Shown here in pieces: positions 8,234 through 16,830 of a stretch of DNA of 64,000 nt. Both the position numbers and the translations under genes were made by a program. Within the stretch, counting starts at the first letter, position 1. Each line of letters begins with the position of its first letter. The stretch is from Trebonia sp963771985 (lineage in GTDB: Bacteria; Actinomycetota; Actinomycetes; Streptosporangiales; Streptosporangiaceae), in contig CAVYVO010000014.1 of NCBI GenBank assembly GCA_963771985.1, positions 434,001-498,000 of the forward strand. Direction: 5' to 3'. The notes beneath the pieces were generated by a model that was not told the DNA's origin, searched no databases, and was given only the letters and a program-made list of their open reading frames with translations.

Positions 8234-10302
8234 ATGCGTTACCGGCTGATGGCCTCCTACCTCGGCGCCTCCTACCAGGCCGCCGTCGGCCCCTCCGACC
8301 GCGACGTCACGCTGTTCGCCGCCCCGCCACCGCCCGAAGAACACGGCTTCACCCCCGCGACGGGCGGCATCTGGCGCAAGCAGGTCCGGCTGGGGGATCT
8401 GGAGGCGCTGTGGGAATCCCGGCCGATCGGCTCGTATCACGGCGAGCCCTGCCTGGTGCTAGACGATCTCGGGGACCGGCTGCACATCGTCTACCTCGGC
8501 ATGGACGAGCGACGGGCCGGGCAGCTCGGCTACTGGCAGGTCGACCGCGGGGTGTTCGAGGTCGTCGTGCCGCGGCAGGAGGTAACTGACCTGGCCGAGG
8601 AGCGGCATGAGTTCCCGATCGCGCTGCTGCTGTCGACGCTGCCGCGCGCGCTGAACGCGGGCGACGGCGGCCGCCCGGCGGGCGCCGGGGCCGGGGGCGC
8701 CGTTCCCGCGAACGGCCTGCCCGCGGGCGGCCTGCCCGGTCAGCGAGGCGGGCTCCCGCAGTTGCCGGCGCGGGGCGGCCAGCAGCTGCAGCAGCAACCG
8801 CAACCGCTGCCACTCGGCGCGCAGCAGCAACTCGCCAGCGGGCAGCCGCTGGCCGCCCAGCTCACCGGAGTCCAGCAGCACACCGGTGGACAGCAGCACA
8901 CCGGTGGACAGTCACTGCCGGCGCTGCCGCAGGCGCCCGCCGGGGTGCCGCAGGCGCCGGGCGGACCGGGGCAGGTTCCTGGCGGGCTGCCGTACGCCCC
9001 AGGCGGGCTGCCGCAGGCGCCGACCGGCCCGCAGCAGGTGCTGGGGCCGCAGCACGTGCCCGGTCTCGCGCAGCAGGCCGCGCCGCAAGTCCCCGGAGCA
9101 CAGCAAGCCCTAGGAGCACAGCAGCCTCCGGGAGGGCAGCAGCCCCCGGGAGCGCAGACCCTGGCAGCGCAGCAGACGCTCGGAGCGCAGCAACTATCCG
9201 TGGCACCGCAACCGTCGGGAGCGCCGCAAGCGCCGCTCCCGCAGCAGCAGCCGCCTACCGTCGCCGCGGCCTGGCATGGATCGCCGGCGGCGGACGGCAA
9301 CGGCGCCTGGTACTACCAGCCGGGCAACGGCGCCGCCGCGCAGAATGGCATGCCGGACGGCTACGGCGCCGGTCAGGCGCAGCCGAACGGTGACGGCGCT
9401 TACGTCAACCCAGCGGTCGCGCCTCAGGCGGCCGGCGTTCCGGACGCGTTCGGACAGCAGTCTCCCAACGGACTGGCCGTCGCCGCCCCGCAGTACGCAC
9501 CGCCCGCGCCGTCGCCGGCCTTCCAGCCCGCCGTGCAGGTCCAGCCCGCCGTGCAGGTCCAGCCAGCCGCGGTGGCACAGCCCGAGCCGCAGGCGCTACC
9601 GCAGCCGCAACCGCAACCGCAAGTGCAGCAGCCGCAGATGACGCAGCTCGCGCAAGCAACCCAGGCGCCTCCCACGGTCCAGGCCCCTCCCACACTCCAG
9701 ACGCCGCAGCTAGCTCAGCCGCTCCCGCAGGCGCAGTCAGCCGTCCAGGTGCAGGCACCGCCGCCCGCGACCCCGGCCACGGCTGCTACCGCGCCGCTGG
9801 CCGCCCCTACGGCCATGGCGCCGCCGCCTCCGCCGCCCGCGGCCCCCGCCCTGCCGGCCCCGCCCCGGCTCCGGCTCCGGCAGCTCCAGCGCCGCAGGCG
9901 CCGGCCGCCGAATCCGGGATGGCGAGTCCTCCCGGCGCGGCCCCGGCCGCCGCGGCGGCTCAGCCGGGAACGGCGTCGTCCCCTAACCCGCTGAGCAAGC
10001 TGACCGGCGCCGTCCGCGGCCGGCGCGCCGCCCGGAAGCCGCGGCTCGCCATGTCCTCGGTCTTCGCCGACCTGGTCGACATGGCGGATATCCCGCGATC
10101 CGCCTACGCGGTCGACGAGGAGGTCACCGGCGCGATGTGCTTGTTCAAGACCGATGGCGGCTACGAGGTGTTCAGCTGTGCCGAGGACGCACGGCACGAG
10201 GTGCGCTTCTTCGAGGAGGAGGAGGCGGCGTACTTCTATCTCTTCGGGGTCCTGGCCGCGGAGGCGCTGCGCAACGGCCGCCTGACCCCGCGCCGCGGCT
10301 GA
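8234..10302 (+). CDS. Multi-domain hypothetical protein with long Pro/Gln/Ala-rich linker; one-base frameshift near 9855
   Basis: The N-terminal globular domain (about 1-125; MRYRLMASYLGASY, PCLVLDDLGDRLHIVYLG, LGYWQVDRGVFEVV) is followed by over 400 residues of Gln/Pro/Ala/Gly repeats (QQHTGG, PQAPGG, VQVQPA). A C-terminal domain (VFADLVDMADIPRSAYAVDEE, GAMCLFKTDGGYEVFSC, AAYFYLFGVLAAEALRNG) lies in the -1 frame. The frames switch within a C/G-rich Pro-Ala run near 9855: staying in the first frame gives an Arg-rich shadow ending at 9994, while the other frame continues PAPAPA into the C-terminal domain up to 10302. Either a base was miscalled or the gene is broken. Family and function unknown. 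Confidence 0.7.
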
Positions 10303-10706
10303 CCTGCATAATCGGCCTCCTCCGGCCAGGAACTGGCACCGAAAGCGCCGCGGCGAAAAACCTTACAGGGTGATATCAAAGGGCCAAGGGGCACCACGCC
10401 GGCTTATCTACCGCTAAAGTTTAAATCGCCGGCGGGGCTGACGGTCCCCCGCTCCCCAAGCAGCCCCGTCGGCCCACTCTCGCACCCTGAAACCAGCAGG
10501 GCTTACTCACGCCTTCCTCCTGCGAGACTTCAAACTCGCAGCACAGCATGGGTAGCAAGAATTGATAAGCGTTTCATTGGAAACGCATTGCGCATGCATG
10601 TCATCGGCCACTTGAGTCGAGAAATTCCCCGCAGCGGGCGAAATTTAGAATCGAATTATAAAGCGGACCGAATCATTCCGCGCGATGGACGGGGTAGGTT
10701 ACTGTC
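10303..10706. other. 404-bp spacer without a gene
   Basis: Less GC-rich towards its right end. It contains a hairpin with arms GGGGCTG/CAGCCCC near 10434-10467 and a perfect small one, GCGTTTC-ATTG-GAAACGC, at 10568-10585. TAGGTT (10695-10700) sits 6 nt before the GTG of the next gene as a -10 element. Confidence 0.5.
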
Positions 10707-11669
10707 GTGACCACAGGTCAGCTTTCCGCGGCTGCCCCGGTCGAGGTCGGGGGTATCGCCAGCCTGGCGGTGCGTGATCTGCTGAACGGTCCCTATCAGG
10801 CCGGACAGCTGCTCGCCGTCGTCCAGGGAACTCTGATCGCTGAGTTTCCCGGCGCCCCGCGCGAGCCGCGCGTGATCGTGATTTCCGCTCCCGACGCGGT
10901 TCGGCTGCCCAATGCGATCATTTCCACCGTTCCCGCCGGTACGCTGCACGCAACGATTACAACGATCACCCCACCAGCCTCTATAGCCGCTTCCAGCACA
11001 AGGACGACAAAGGCCGGCAAAGCGGCTCTCCCGCAAGGCGCTGCCAGCACAGGCGGCGGTGCGGTCCGTGTCGGCGACCTGACGGTGCGGGCGCGGCGCT
11101 GGTGGGATCCGTCCCCGGTGTTCGGGCCACTGTCGAGAGGCCGGCTGGACCAAGGCGCCACCGTGCTGTCCAGGATGTGCAGGCAGGCGAATCCCGGTCC
11201 CGCTCTCGCCGGGCACGACGGGGCCAGGGTCCTCGCGGCGTGCTGCGCGAGCGGCGATCTGGCCGGCGCCGTCGAACAGGCCGAACGCATGGTCGGGCTC
11301 GGCGCCGGCATCGTCCCGCCCGGCGACAGCGTGCTGTGCGGGCTCCTGCTCGCGCTGCGCCTGCTGGGCGGCGCCATCCCGGGCGGCACCCGGGCCGTCT
11401 GGCTGGCGGACTGGCTCAGCGCCGCGGTCACCAGCTACGCGTCGGAACGGACGACGCCGCTGGCCGCTTCCCTGCTGCACTGCGCGGCCCGCGGCCAGAC
11501 GGCGGCCGAGGTCGCCGCGGTGCTGCGCGCCGTGGCAGGCGAGGACCCGGTGGAGCCGGCCGCGCGGCGGCTGCTGACCGCCAAGCCAGCCGCGGCGGCC
11601 GGAACCGCCGATCTGGCCTGGGGAATCGTGGCCGGCTGCCGCGCCGCGCAGGCGCTATCCGTATCCTGA
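10707..11669 (+). CDS. DUF2877 (AllH-like) protein
   Basis: 320 residues. The central ARRWWDPSPVFG and the VGLGAGIVPPGDSVLCGLLLALRLLGG segment match the DUF2877 signature (usual form GLGPGLTPSGDDxLxG). This family includes the AllH/YlbF component associated with purine-ring or oxamate catabolism. The usual partners (FdrA/YlbE-type) are not next to it, so the role here is open. GTG at 10707 has no Shine-Dalgarno; TAGGTT 6 nt upstream suggests a leaderless message. An aldose epimerase gene starts 5 bp after the stop. Confidence 0.75.
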   Translation: MTTGQLSAAAPVEVGGIASLAVRDLLNGPYQAGQLLAVVQGTLIAEFPGAPREPRVIVISAPDAVRLPNAIISTVPAGTLHATITTITPPASIAASSTRTTKAGKAALPQGAASTGGGAVRVGDLTVRARRWWDPSPVFGPLSRGRLDQGATVLSRMCRQANPGPALAGHDGARVLAACCASGDLAGAVEQAERMVGLGAGIVPPGDSVLCGLLLALRLLGGAIPGGTRAVWLADWLSAAVTSYASERTTPLAASLLHCAARGQTAAEVAAVLRAVAGEDPVEPAARRLLTAKPAAAAGTADLAWGIVAGCRAAQALSVS

Positions 11670-11674
11670 ACCGC

Positions 11675-12604
11675 ATGACGATCCCGTTGACGGGCACTCA
11701 ATACGAGATCGAGGCCGGCGACTACCGCGCCACCGTGACCGAACTCGGCGCGGGCCTGCGGAAACTCGAGCACCGGGGCACCCCCCTGGTCACCAGCTAT
11801 GACGCCGACCACTTGCCGCCGCACAGCGCGGGCCAACTGCTCGCCCCGTGGCCCAACCGGGTCGACAGCGGCCGCTACTCCTTCGACGGCGTTACATACC
11901 AGCTAGACCTCTCCGAGCCGGCCCGCGGCAACGCGATCCACGGTCTGACCCGTTGGGCTCCGTGGACGCGGATAGCGCACGATAGCGCCGAGGTGACACT
12001 GCGCAGCGTCCCGCACGGGCAGCAGGGCTACCCGTTCGCCGTGCGGGTCGACGTGACCTACCGGCTAGACGCCGAATCCGGACTGCACGTCAGCGTCAGC
12101 GCCGCCAACAAGGGCAGCCGCCCGGCTCCCTGGGGAACCGGCCACCACCCGTACCTGACAGTGCCGACGCCGACCGTCGACGAATGCGAGCTGACCTTGC
12201 CCGCCGCGCGCTGGCAGACCGCCGACGATCGCGGCATCCCGTCCGGCCCCGCGCAGGACGTGGCCGGGACCGAATTCGACTTCCGCGCGGCCCGCAAGCT
12301 CGCCGGCACCCGGCTAGACCACGCGCTCACCGACCTGCGCCGCGAGCAGGACGGCCTAGCCTGGGTCTGGCTGTCCGCGGGCGGCGTCCGCACCGCGCTG
12401 TGGGCGGACGAGAGCTACCGCTGGCTGCAGGTTTTCACCGGCGACACGCTCGAGCCCGAGCATCGTCGCACCGCACTGGCCATCGAACCGATGACCTGCC
12501 CGCCGAACGCGTTCGTGAGCGGCGAGGACCTGGTGGTGCTGCGGCCGCGCGAGACTGTCAGCTGCCGGTGGGGAATCAGGGCTTTCGTTCCGAACGGACG
12601 GTAG
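11675..12604 (+). CDS. Aldose 1-epimerase family protein (GalM-like)
   Basis: 309 residues. Mutarotase-fold enzyme interconverting alpha and beta anomers of an aldohexose. NAIHGLTRW (first catalytic His), GTGHHPYLTVP (second His) and the Glu in ALAIEPMTCPPNAF are present. ATG at 11675 is preceded at 7 nt by TATCCT, so it may also have its own leaderless promoter besides read-through from the DUF2877 gene 5 bp upstream. Its 3' end overlaps the convergent mocA-like gene by 29 bp. Confidence 0.9.
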   Translation: MTIPLTGTQYEIEAGDYRATVTELGAGLRKLEHRGTPLVTSYDADHLPPHSAGQLLAPWPNRVDSGRYSFDGVTYQLDLSEPARGNAIHGLTRWAPWTRIAHDSAEVTLRSVPHGQQGYPFAVRVDVTYRLDAESGLHVSVSAANKGSRPAPWGTGHHPYLTVPTPTVDECELTLPAARWQTADDRGIPSGPAQDVAGTEFDFRAARKLAGTRLDHALTDLRREQDGLAWVWLSAGGVRTALWADESYRWLQVFTGDTLEPEHRRTALAIEPMTCPPNAFVSGEDLVVLRPRETVSCRWGIRAFVPNGR

Positions 12605-13181
12605 CGGCTGCCCGTACCCGCGCTAGGTCTTCCGGCGTGTCCACGTCGTCGGGGCTTCCCGTGTCGGCGCACTCGACCAGCGTGACGACCTCGGGGTGCG
12701 CCCGCAGGAACGGCCGCGCGCCGGTATCCCCGGCGGCCAGTTCCGACACGGCGGCCCAGTGCTCGCGGGCGATCAGGACCGGGTTGCGCGGCTTGCCGCC
12801 GTACGCGGCGACGGCGACGGTCGCCCCGTCCCGGTAGGCGGCGATGAGCCGGCGCACCGACTCGGCCCCGACGAGCGGCTGGTCAGCCAGCGCGACCACA
12901 GCGGCTCCGGCACCGGTCTGGTCCTCGAGGTCGCGAAGACCGGTGACCAGCGAGGAGCCCATCCCCGAGCGCCAATCCGGGTTGTGCACGGCGCGCACTC
13001 CCGCGATATCCACCGGCGCGGCGCCGGTCACCACGATCACCGGCTCGGCGCCCCCGTCGCGCAGCAGCGCGACACCGCGCTCGGCGAGCGTCCGCCCGCC
13101 GAGTTCCACCAGCGCCTTCGGCTGGCCAAGCCGGGAGCCTTCCCCCGCCGCCAGCAGAATCCCCGCCACAGCCGTCACCAT
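12576..13181 (-). CDS. Molybdenum-cofactor nucleotidyltransferase-like protein (MocA/MobA family)
   Basis: 201 residues with the nucleotidyltransferase start GILLAAGEGSRLGQPKAL, then HNPDWRSGMGSSL, ALADQPLVG and GKPRNPVLI. The family transfers CMP or GMP to molybdopterin. The XdhC gene at 14184 on the same strand suggests the cytidylyl branch serving xanthine-dehydrogenase-type enzymes, although no such enzyme is in the window. ATG at 13181 has TACGGT 7 nt upstream as a possible leaderless -10; TGAGGG could also act as a weak ribosome-binding site. Confidence 0.85.
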   Translation of the reverse strand: MVTAVAGILLAAGEGSRLGQPKALVELGGRTLAERGVALLRDGGAEPVIVVTGAAPVDIAGVRAVHNPDWRSGMGSSLVTGLRDLEDQTGAGAAVVALADQPLVGAESVRRLIAAYRDGATVAVAAYGGKPRNPVLIAREHWAAVSELAAGDTGARPFLRAHPEVVTLVECADTGSPDDVDTPEDLARVRAAATVRSERKP

Positions 13182-13257
13182 GCCCTCAACCGTATGCCGC
13201 CGCCGCGCCCGCGCCGCTCCTGCGCCGCTCCGCCCCCGCTGCCTCCCTCGCTGCCGG

Positions 13258-13312
13258 GTGTCGATTGCGCGATCGACCCGCTCTAACGTGGTCGATTGCG
13301 CAATCGGCCTGG
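13258..13312. repeat. Nested-palindrome repeat, two-arm element (site C)
   Basis: Left arm TCGATTGCGCGATCGA plus CCCGCTCTAA, then right arm TCGATTGCGCAATCGGCC. Each arm is itself a palindrome and the two arms are inverted copies of one another. Lies between the divergent mocA-like and lysE-like genes. Confidence 0.85.
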
Positions 13313-13349
13313 TTGGTTTCTCGGGGCAGTTCGGGGTTACGCTCGAAGC

Positions 13350-13988
13350 GTGCTCCCCACAACCCATCTGCTCGCGTTCACCGTGACCGCGTTCGTGCTG
13401 ATCGCGGTGCCCGGGCCGAGCGTGCTGTTCGTGGTCAGCCGCGCGATCGCGCTCGGCCGCGCGGCCGGAGTGGCCACCGTGGCGGGCAACACGGCCGGCG
13501 CGTTCGCGCAGGTGGTGGCGGTCGCGTTCGGCATCGGCCCGCTGGTCGAGCGGTCCGTCGCGCTGTTCACCGTGCTGAAGCTGGCCGGGGCGTGTTACCT
13601 CATGTTCCTCGGCGTGCAGGCCGTCAGGCACCGGCGTTCGCTGGCGGCGGCGCTGGGCGCCCAGGTGGAGGCGAAGAGCACGGCCAGGATGATGCTCGAC
13701 GGGTTCACGGTCGGGGCTACGAACCCCAAGGTCATCGTCTTCTTCGCGGCGATGCTGCCGCAGTTCGTCGACCGCCAGGCCGGTCATGTGCCCGCGCAGA
13801 TCATCGCGCTTGGCGCGATCTTCGCCGGGATCGCCCTCGTCTCCGATAGCACGTGGGCGCTCGCGGCGGGCACGGTCCGCGCGTGGTTGTCCAGCTCGCC
13901 GCGGCGCCTGGCGGCCCTGGGCGGCACCGGCGGCCTGCTCATGATCGGCATCGGCGCGCGCCTGGCCCTCACCGGCCGCAAAGACTAG
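13350..13988 (+). CDS. LysE/RhtB-family amino-acid exporter
   Basis: 212 residues with about six hydrophobic segments. The N-terminal LLAFTVTAFVLIAVPGPSVLF and NPKVIVFFAAMLPQFVD are hallmarks of LysE-type exporters, which expel amino acids or analogues across the cytoplasmic membrane. GTG at 13350 is chosen because family members start right before this first helix and TACGCT lies 6 nt upstream, a leaderless arrangement. An upstream in-frame ATG lies inside the palindromic repeat. Substrate unknown. Confidence 0.9.
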   Translation: MLPTTHLLAFTVTAFVLIAVPGPSVLFVVSRAIALGRAAGVATVAGNTAGAFAQVVAVAFGIGPLVERSVALFTVLKLAGACYLMFLGVQAVRHRRSLAAALGAQVEAKSTARMMLDGFTVGATNPKVIVFFAAMLPQFVDRQAGHVPAQIIALGAIFAGIALVSDSTWALAAGTVRAWLSSSPRRLAALGGTGGLLMIGIGARLALTGRKD

Positions 13989-14026
13989 CGATACCTCTCC
14001 GCGGCCGTCTGCGAGCCTGCCCGCAC

Positions 14027-14133
14027 GGTGCTCATCTCAGATATTGAGACATGACCACCACATAGGACCCGAAACCGCCCATTTGGCAGCCATTTTGTCC
14101 TATTTGTCCGGCGGGTTGGGATCCTAAGTCCCC
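14027..14133 (+). repeat. Structured dispersed repeat type 2, copy 1
   Basis: Starts with GGTGC and a hairpin TCTCA-GATAT-TGAGA (14035-14049). It then has a long stem: CATAGGACCC...ACCGCC (14061-14079) against GGCGGG...CCTAAG (14110-14128), enclosing CCTATTTGTCC. The same order of parts is found on the minus strand at 55845-55947, where the stem has CCTCC/GGAGG in place of CCGCC/GGCGG. It sits between the convergent lysE and xdhC genes. Confidence 0.8.
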
Positions 14134-14183
14134 ACTGAACGGCCCCGCGCGAGCGGTCTGAGCTGGCGAGCGCCAAACTGGTG

Positions 14184-15305
14184 TTACGCGTGAGCCGTTT
14201 CGTGGTGGATGCGGCCTTCGGTGTCGGTGAGGGCGCGGCCGGTGCCGCCCCAGCGGAGCTGAATCAGCTCGGCCGCTATCGAGACCGCCGTTTCCTCCGG
14301 CGTGCGGGCCCCCAGGTCGAGTCCGATCGGGGAGCGGAGCCGCGCCAGCTCGGCCTCGGTCATGCCGACCGCGCGCAGCCGCTCCAGGCGGTCCTCGTGC
14401 GTCCGCCGCGACCCCATCGCGCCGATGTAGCCGGCCGGGGTCCGCAACGCCACTTCCAGCACCGGCACGTCAAACTTGGGATCATGCGTCAGCACGCAGA
14501 TCACGGTGCGCGAATCCACCTCGATACCGGCCAGGAAGCGGTGCGGCCAGTCGACCACCACCTCGTCCGCGTCCGGGAACCGGGACCGGGTGGCGAAGAT
14601 CTGCCGCGCGTCGCACACCGTCACGTGGTACCCGAGGAACTTGCCGACCCGCGCGACGGCCGCCGCGAAGTCGATCGCGCCGAACACCAGCATGCGCGGC
14701 GCCGGCGCGAACGAGTTCACGAACACGCTCAGCTCGTCGCCCCGGCGCTCGCCGTGCTCGCCGTACCGGCGGATGCCGGTCAGGCCCTGGGCGAGCATGC
14801 CCCGGACGTCATCGTCCACCGCGGCGTCCAGCCGGTCACCCGCGCCTAGGCTGCCGGAGCTCCCGCGGGCCTCGTCCCCCCAGACCACCCGCCGCGCGCC
14901 GACCTCGCCGGGACCGGAGATCACCGTGGCCACCGCCACCGGCTCGCCGCGTTCCACGGCAGCGGCGATGTCGCCGAGCTCGGGAAACGTCTGCCTGCTG
15001 ACCGGCTCCACGAAGATGTCGAGGATGCCGCCGCAGGTCAGGCCGACGGCGAACGCGTCGTCGTCGCTGACACCGTAGGTCTGCAGCACCGGCTCCCCGC
15101 TGGCGGTCACCTCGGTCGCCAGCTCGTAGACGGCACCCTCGACGCAGCCGCCGGACACACTGCCGATCACCTCGCCGCCCGACGCCACCGCCAGGGCCGC
15201 GCCGGGATCGCGCGGCGCGCTGCGGAACGTGCGGACCACGGTCGCCAGGCCGAACGCCTCGCCTTCCTCCCACCACTTTGTGATCGTGTTCAGGATGTCA
15301 CGCAC
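14184..15305 (-). CDS. xdhC: XdhC/CoxF-family molybdoenzyme maturation protein
   Basis: 373 residues. The N-terminal XdhC/CoxI domain has GLATVVRTFRSAPRDPGAAL and GSVSGGCVEGAVYE. The C-terminal Rossmann-like part has FGAIDFAAAVARVGKFLGY, VTVCDARQIFATRSRFP, LTHDPKFDVPVL and GYIGAMGSRRTHEDR. Such proteins bind the molybdenum cofactor and help sulfurate and insert it into xanthine dehydrogenase or CO dehydrogenase-type enzymes. GTG at 15305 has GAGGTGG at ribosome-binding distance. The mocA-like gene nearby supports a shared pathway. Confidence 0.9.
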   Translation of the reverse strand: MRDILNTITKWWEEGEAFGLATVVRTFRSAPRDPGAALAVASGGEVIGSVSGGCVEGAVYELATEVTASGEPVLQTYGVSDDDAFAVGLTCGGILDIFVEPVSRQTFPELGDIAAAVERGEPVAVATVISGPGEVGARRVVWGDEARGSSGSLGAGDRLDAAVDDDVRGMLAQGLTGIRRYGEHGERRGDELSVFVNSFAPAPRMLVFGAIDFAAAVARVGKFLGYHVTVCDARQIFATRSRFPDADEVVVDWPHRFLAGIEVDSRTVICVLTHDPKFDVPVLEVALRTPAGYIGAMGSRRTHEDRLERLRAVGMTEAELARLRSPIGLDLGARTPEETAVSIAAELIQLRWGGTGRALTDTEGRIHHETAHA

Positions 15306-15355
15306 TGCCCCACCTCACGGTTCGATCGTCTGCAAGAACGCTACGCGCGGGCCCG

Positions 15356-15826
15356 CTATGCCCGCCAGGGGCGCACCGCGGCGACGGCGGCCCGCATCAG
15401 CCGCGGGATCTGCGAATCGGCGGACCGCTCGCCGCCGTCTTCCAGTTCTTCCGGACGCAGCCACCCGTGCTTGTCGATCGTCGCCCGTTCCAGCGGATCC
15501 TGGTGAGCGAAGCTCACCTCGGCGTCGTCGACGGCGACCGCGAAGAACGTCTGGTCCTGGATGAAACGCATCCCGGCCCACGTGAACTCGATCGGGGCGG
15601 CCTCGATCGGCTCGCCGAGCCACGCGGGGTCGACCGAGATGCCGGCCTCCTCGCGCAGCTCGCGGGCGCCCGCCTCGGCCAGCGTCTCCCCGGCCTCGGC
15701 CGCGCCGCCGATCGTGAACCAGAAGGGATCGTCCGGCCGCAGCGGGTCCCAGCCGTGCAACAGCAGCACGCGGCCCTCCCGGTCGACGGGGAGGACGCGT
15801 GCCGTGTTGCGGCGGATGCTCCTCAC
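15356..15826 (-). CDS. NUDIX hydrolase
   Basis: 156 residues. A complete Nudix box runs from GGAAEAG through REL-REEAG (about residues 38-60), which binds the metal for hydrolysing a nucleoside diphosphate linked to another moiety. GTG at 15826 overlaps the hisG stop (GTGA), so it is translated together with hisG. Substrate not predictable from sequence. Confidence 0.92.
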   Translation of the reverse strand: MRSIRRNTARVLPVDREGRVLLLHGWDPLRPDDPFWFTIGGAAEAGETLAEAGARELREEAGISVDPAWLGEPIEAAPIEFTWAGMRFIQDQTFFAVAVDDAEVSFAHQDPLERATIDKHGWLRPEELEDGGERSADSQIPRLMRAAVAAVRPWRA

Positions 15827-16698
15827 TCGACGATCTTGGAGATCGGGATCTCGAGAATGTCCTGGGCGCCCGCCGCCTTGAGCGCCGGGATCAGCGTGTT
15901 GACGCCGCGCTTGGGCACTACGGTCTCGACCGCGTTCATGTCGCCGGAGGCCAGCGTGGTGACCGTCGGCGAGGACATCGCGGGCAGCATCCGCGACACG
16001 GCCTCGAGCTTGCCGGCGGGCACGTTGAGCTTGAGCAGCACGTTGCCCCGCGCCCGGATAGCGCCGCGCAGCAGCAGCGCGATGTCCTCCATCGCGGCGC
16101 GCTTCTCGTCGTCGGCGTAGGTGGCGGGGCAGGCGACCAGTTCGGTGTAGCTGGTCAGCAGGGTCTCCAGGATGCGCAGCCCGTTCTTGCGCAGTGACGA
16201 GCCGGTCTCGGTGAGGTCGACGATCGCGTCCACGATGTCCGGCACCTTCGCCTCGGTCGCCCCGTACGAGGGCACGACCATCGCCTTGACGCCGTGCTCG
16301 GTCAGGAACCGCTTGGTCAGCGAGGGGAACTCGGTCGAGATCCGGATGCCTTCGGGCAGTTCGGCGGCCGTCTTCCAGGGCGCGGTCTCCGGCACCGCGA
16401 GCACCACGCGGACCGGGTTGGAGGTGGCCTTGGAGTACTGCAGCTCACCGAGGGAGACCACGTCCGTCTCGGTCTCGGTGATCCAGTCACGGCCGGTGAT
16501 GCCGATGTCGAACAGCCCGCGCTCCAGGTAGGAGGGGATCTCCTGGGGCCGCAGGAAGCGCACCCGGTCGATCCGCGGGTCGTCGATCGAGGCGTGGTAG
16601 TCGCGGTCTGACGAACGGCGCACGGTCAGGTCAGCGGCATCGAACAGCTCGAGAGTGGCCTTCTCGAGAGAACCCTTGGGCAGTACCAGTGACAGCAT
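15823..16698 (-). CDS. hisG: ATP phosphoribosyltransferase, long form
   Basis: 291 residues, the long HisG type with a C-terminal regulatory domain (about 210-291) that usually mediates histidine feedback. Catalyses the first step of histidine synthesis. Motifs: LVLPKGSLE, GLFDIGITGRDW, and the PRPP loop around DIVDAIVDLTETGSSL. ATG at 16698 has a purine-rich AGAAAGAAAG upstream. No hisE lies between ribH and hisG, although in many actinobacteria, as I recall, it does; only 132 bp of structured non-coding sequence is there. Confidence 0.95.
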   Translation of the reverse strand: MLSLVLPKGSLEKATLELFDAADLTVRRSSDRDYHASIDDPRIDRVRFLRPQEIPSYLERGLFDIGITGRDWITETETDVVSLGELQYSKATSNPVRVVLAVPETAPWKTAAELPEGIRISTEFPSLTKRFLTEHGVKAMVVPSYGATEAKVPDIVDAIVDLTETGSSLRKNGLRILETLLTSYTELVACPATYADDEKRAAMEDIALLLRGAIRARGNVLLKLNVPAGKLEAVSRMLPAMSSPTVTTLASGDMNAVETVVPKRGVNTLIPALKAAGAQDILEIPISKIVE

Positions 16699-16752
16699 GG
16701 GAGATCTTTCTTTCTTCTTTCCGAACGGACGGTGGCGACTCACGAGACAAAA

Positions 16753-16828
16753 GCGCCGCGTCACCCCGGCTTAAGCGCATGGAAGCACACGCCGTCCAAC
16801 GGCGAGTGAAACTGGGGTAACGCGGCGC
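16753..16828 (-). terminator. Long-stem hairpin between ribH and hisG (terminator or attenuator)
   Basis: On the minus strand GCGCCGCGTTACCCC pairs with GGGGTGACGCGGCGC, 14 of 15 bp, followed at once by TTTTGT. The 46-nt loop contains a second hairpin, CGCCG-TTGGA-CGGCG. This could terminate the rib operon or act as a conditional leader for hisG. Confidence 0.65.
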
Positions 16829-16830
16829 CG

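Noticed and set aside
11102..11674. Long upstream extension of the aldose epimerase frame inside the DUF2877 gene.
   Set aside because: It is the out-of-frame shadow of DUF2877; family proteins start at the ATG at 11675.
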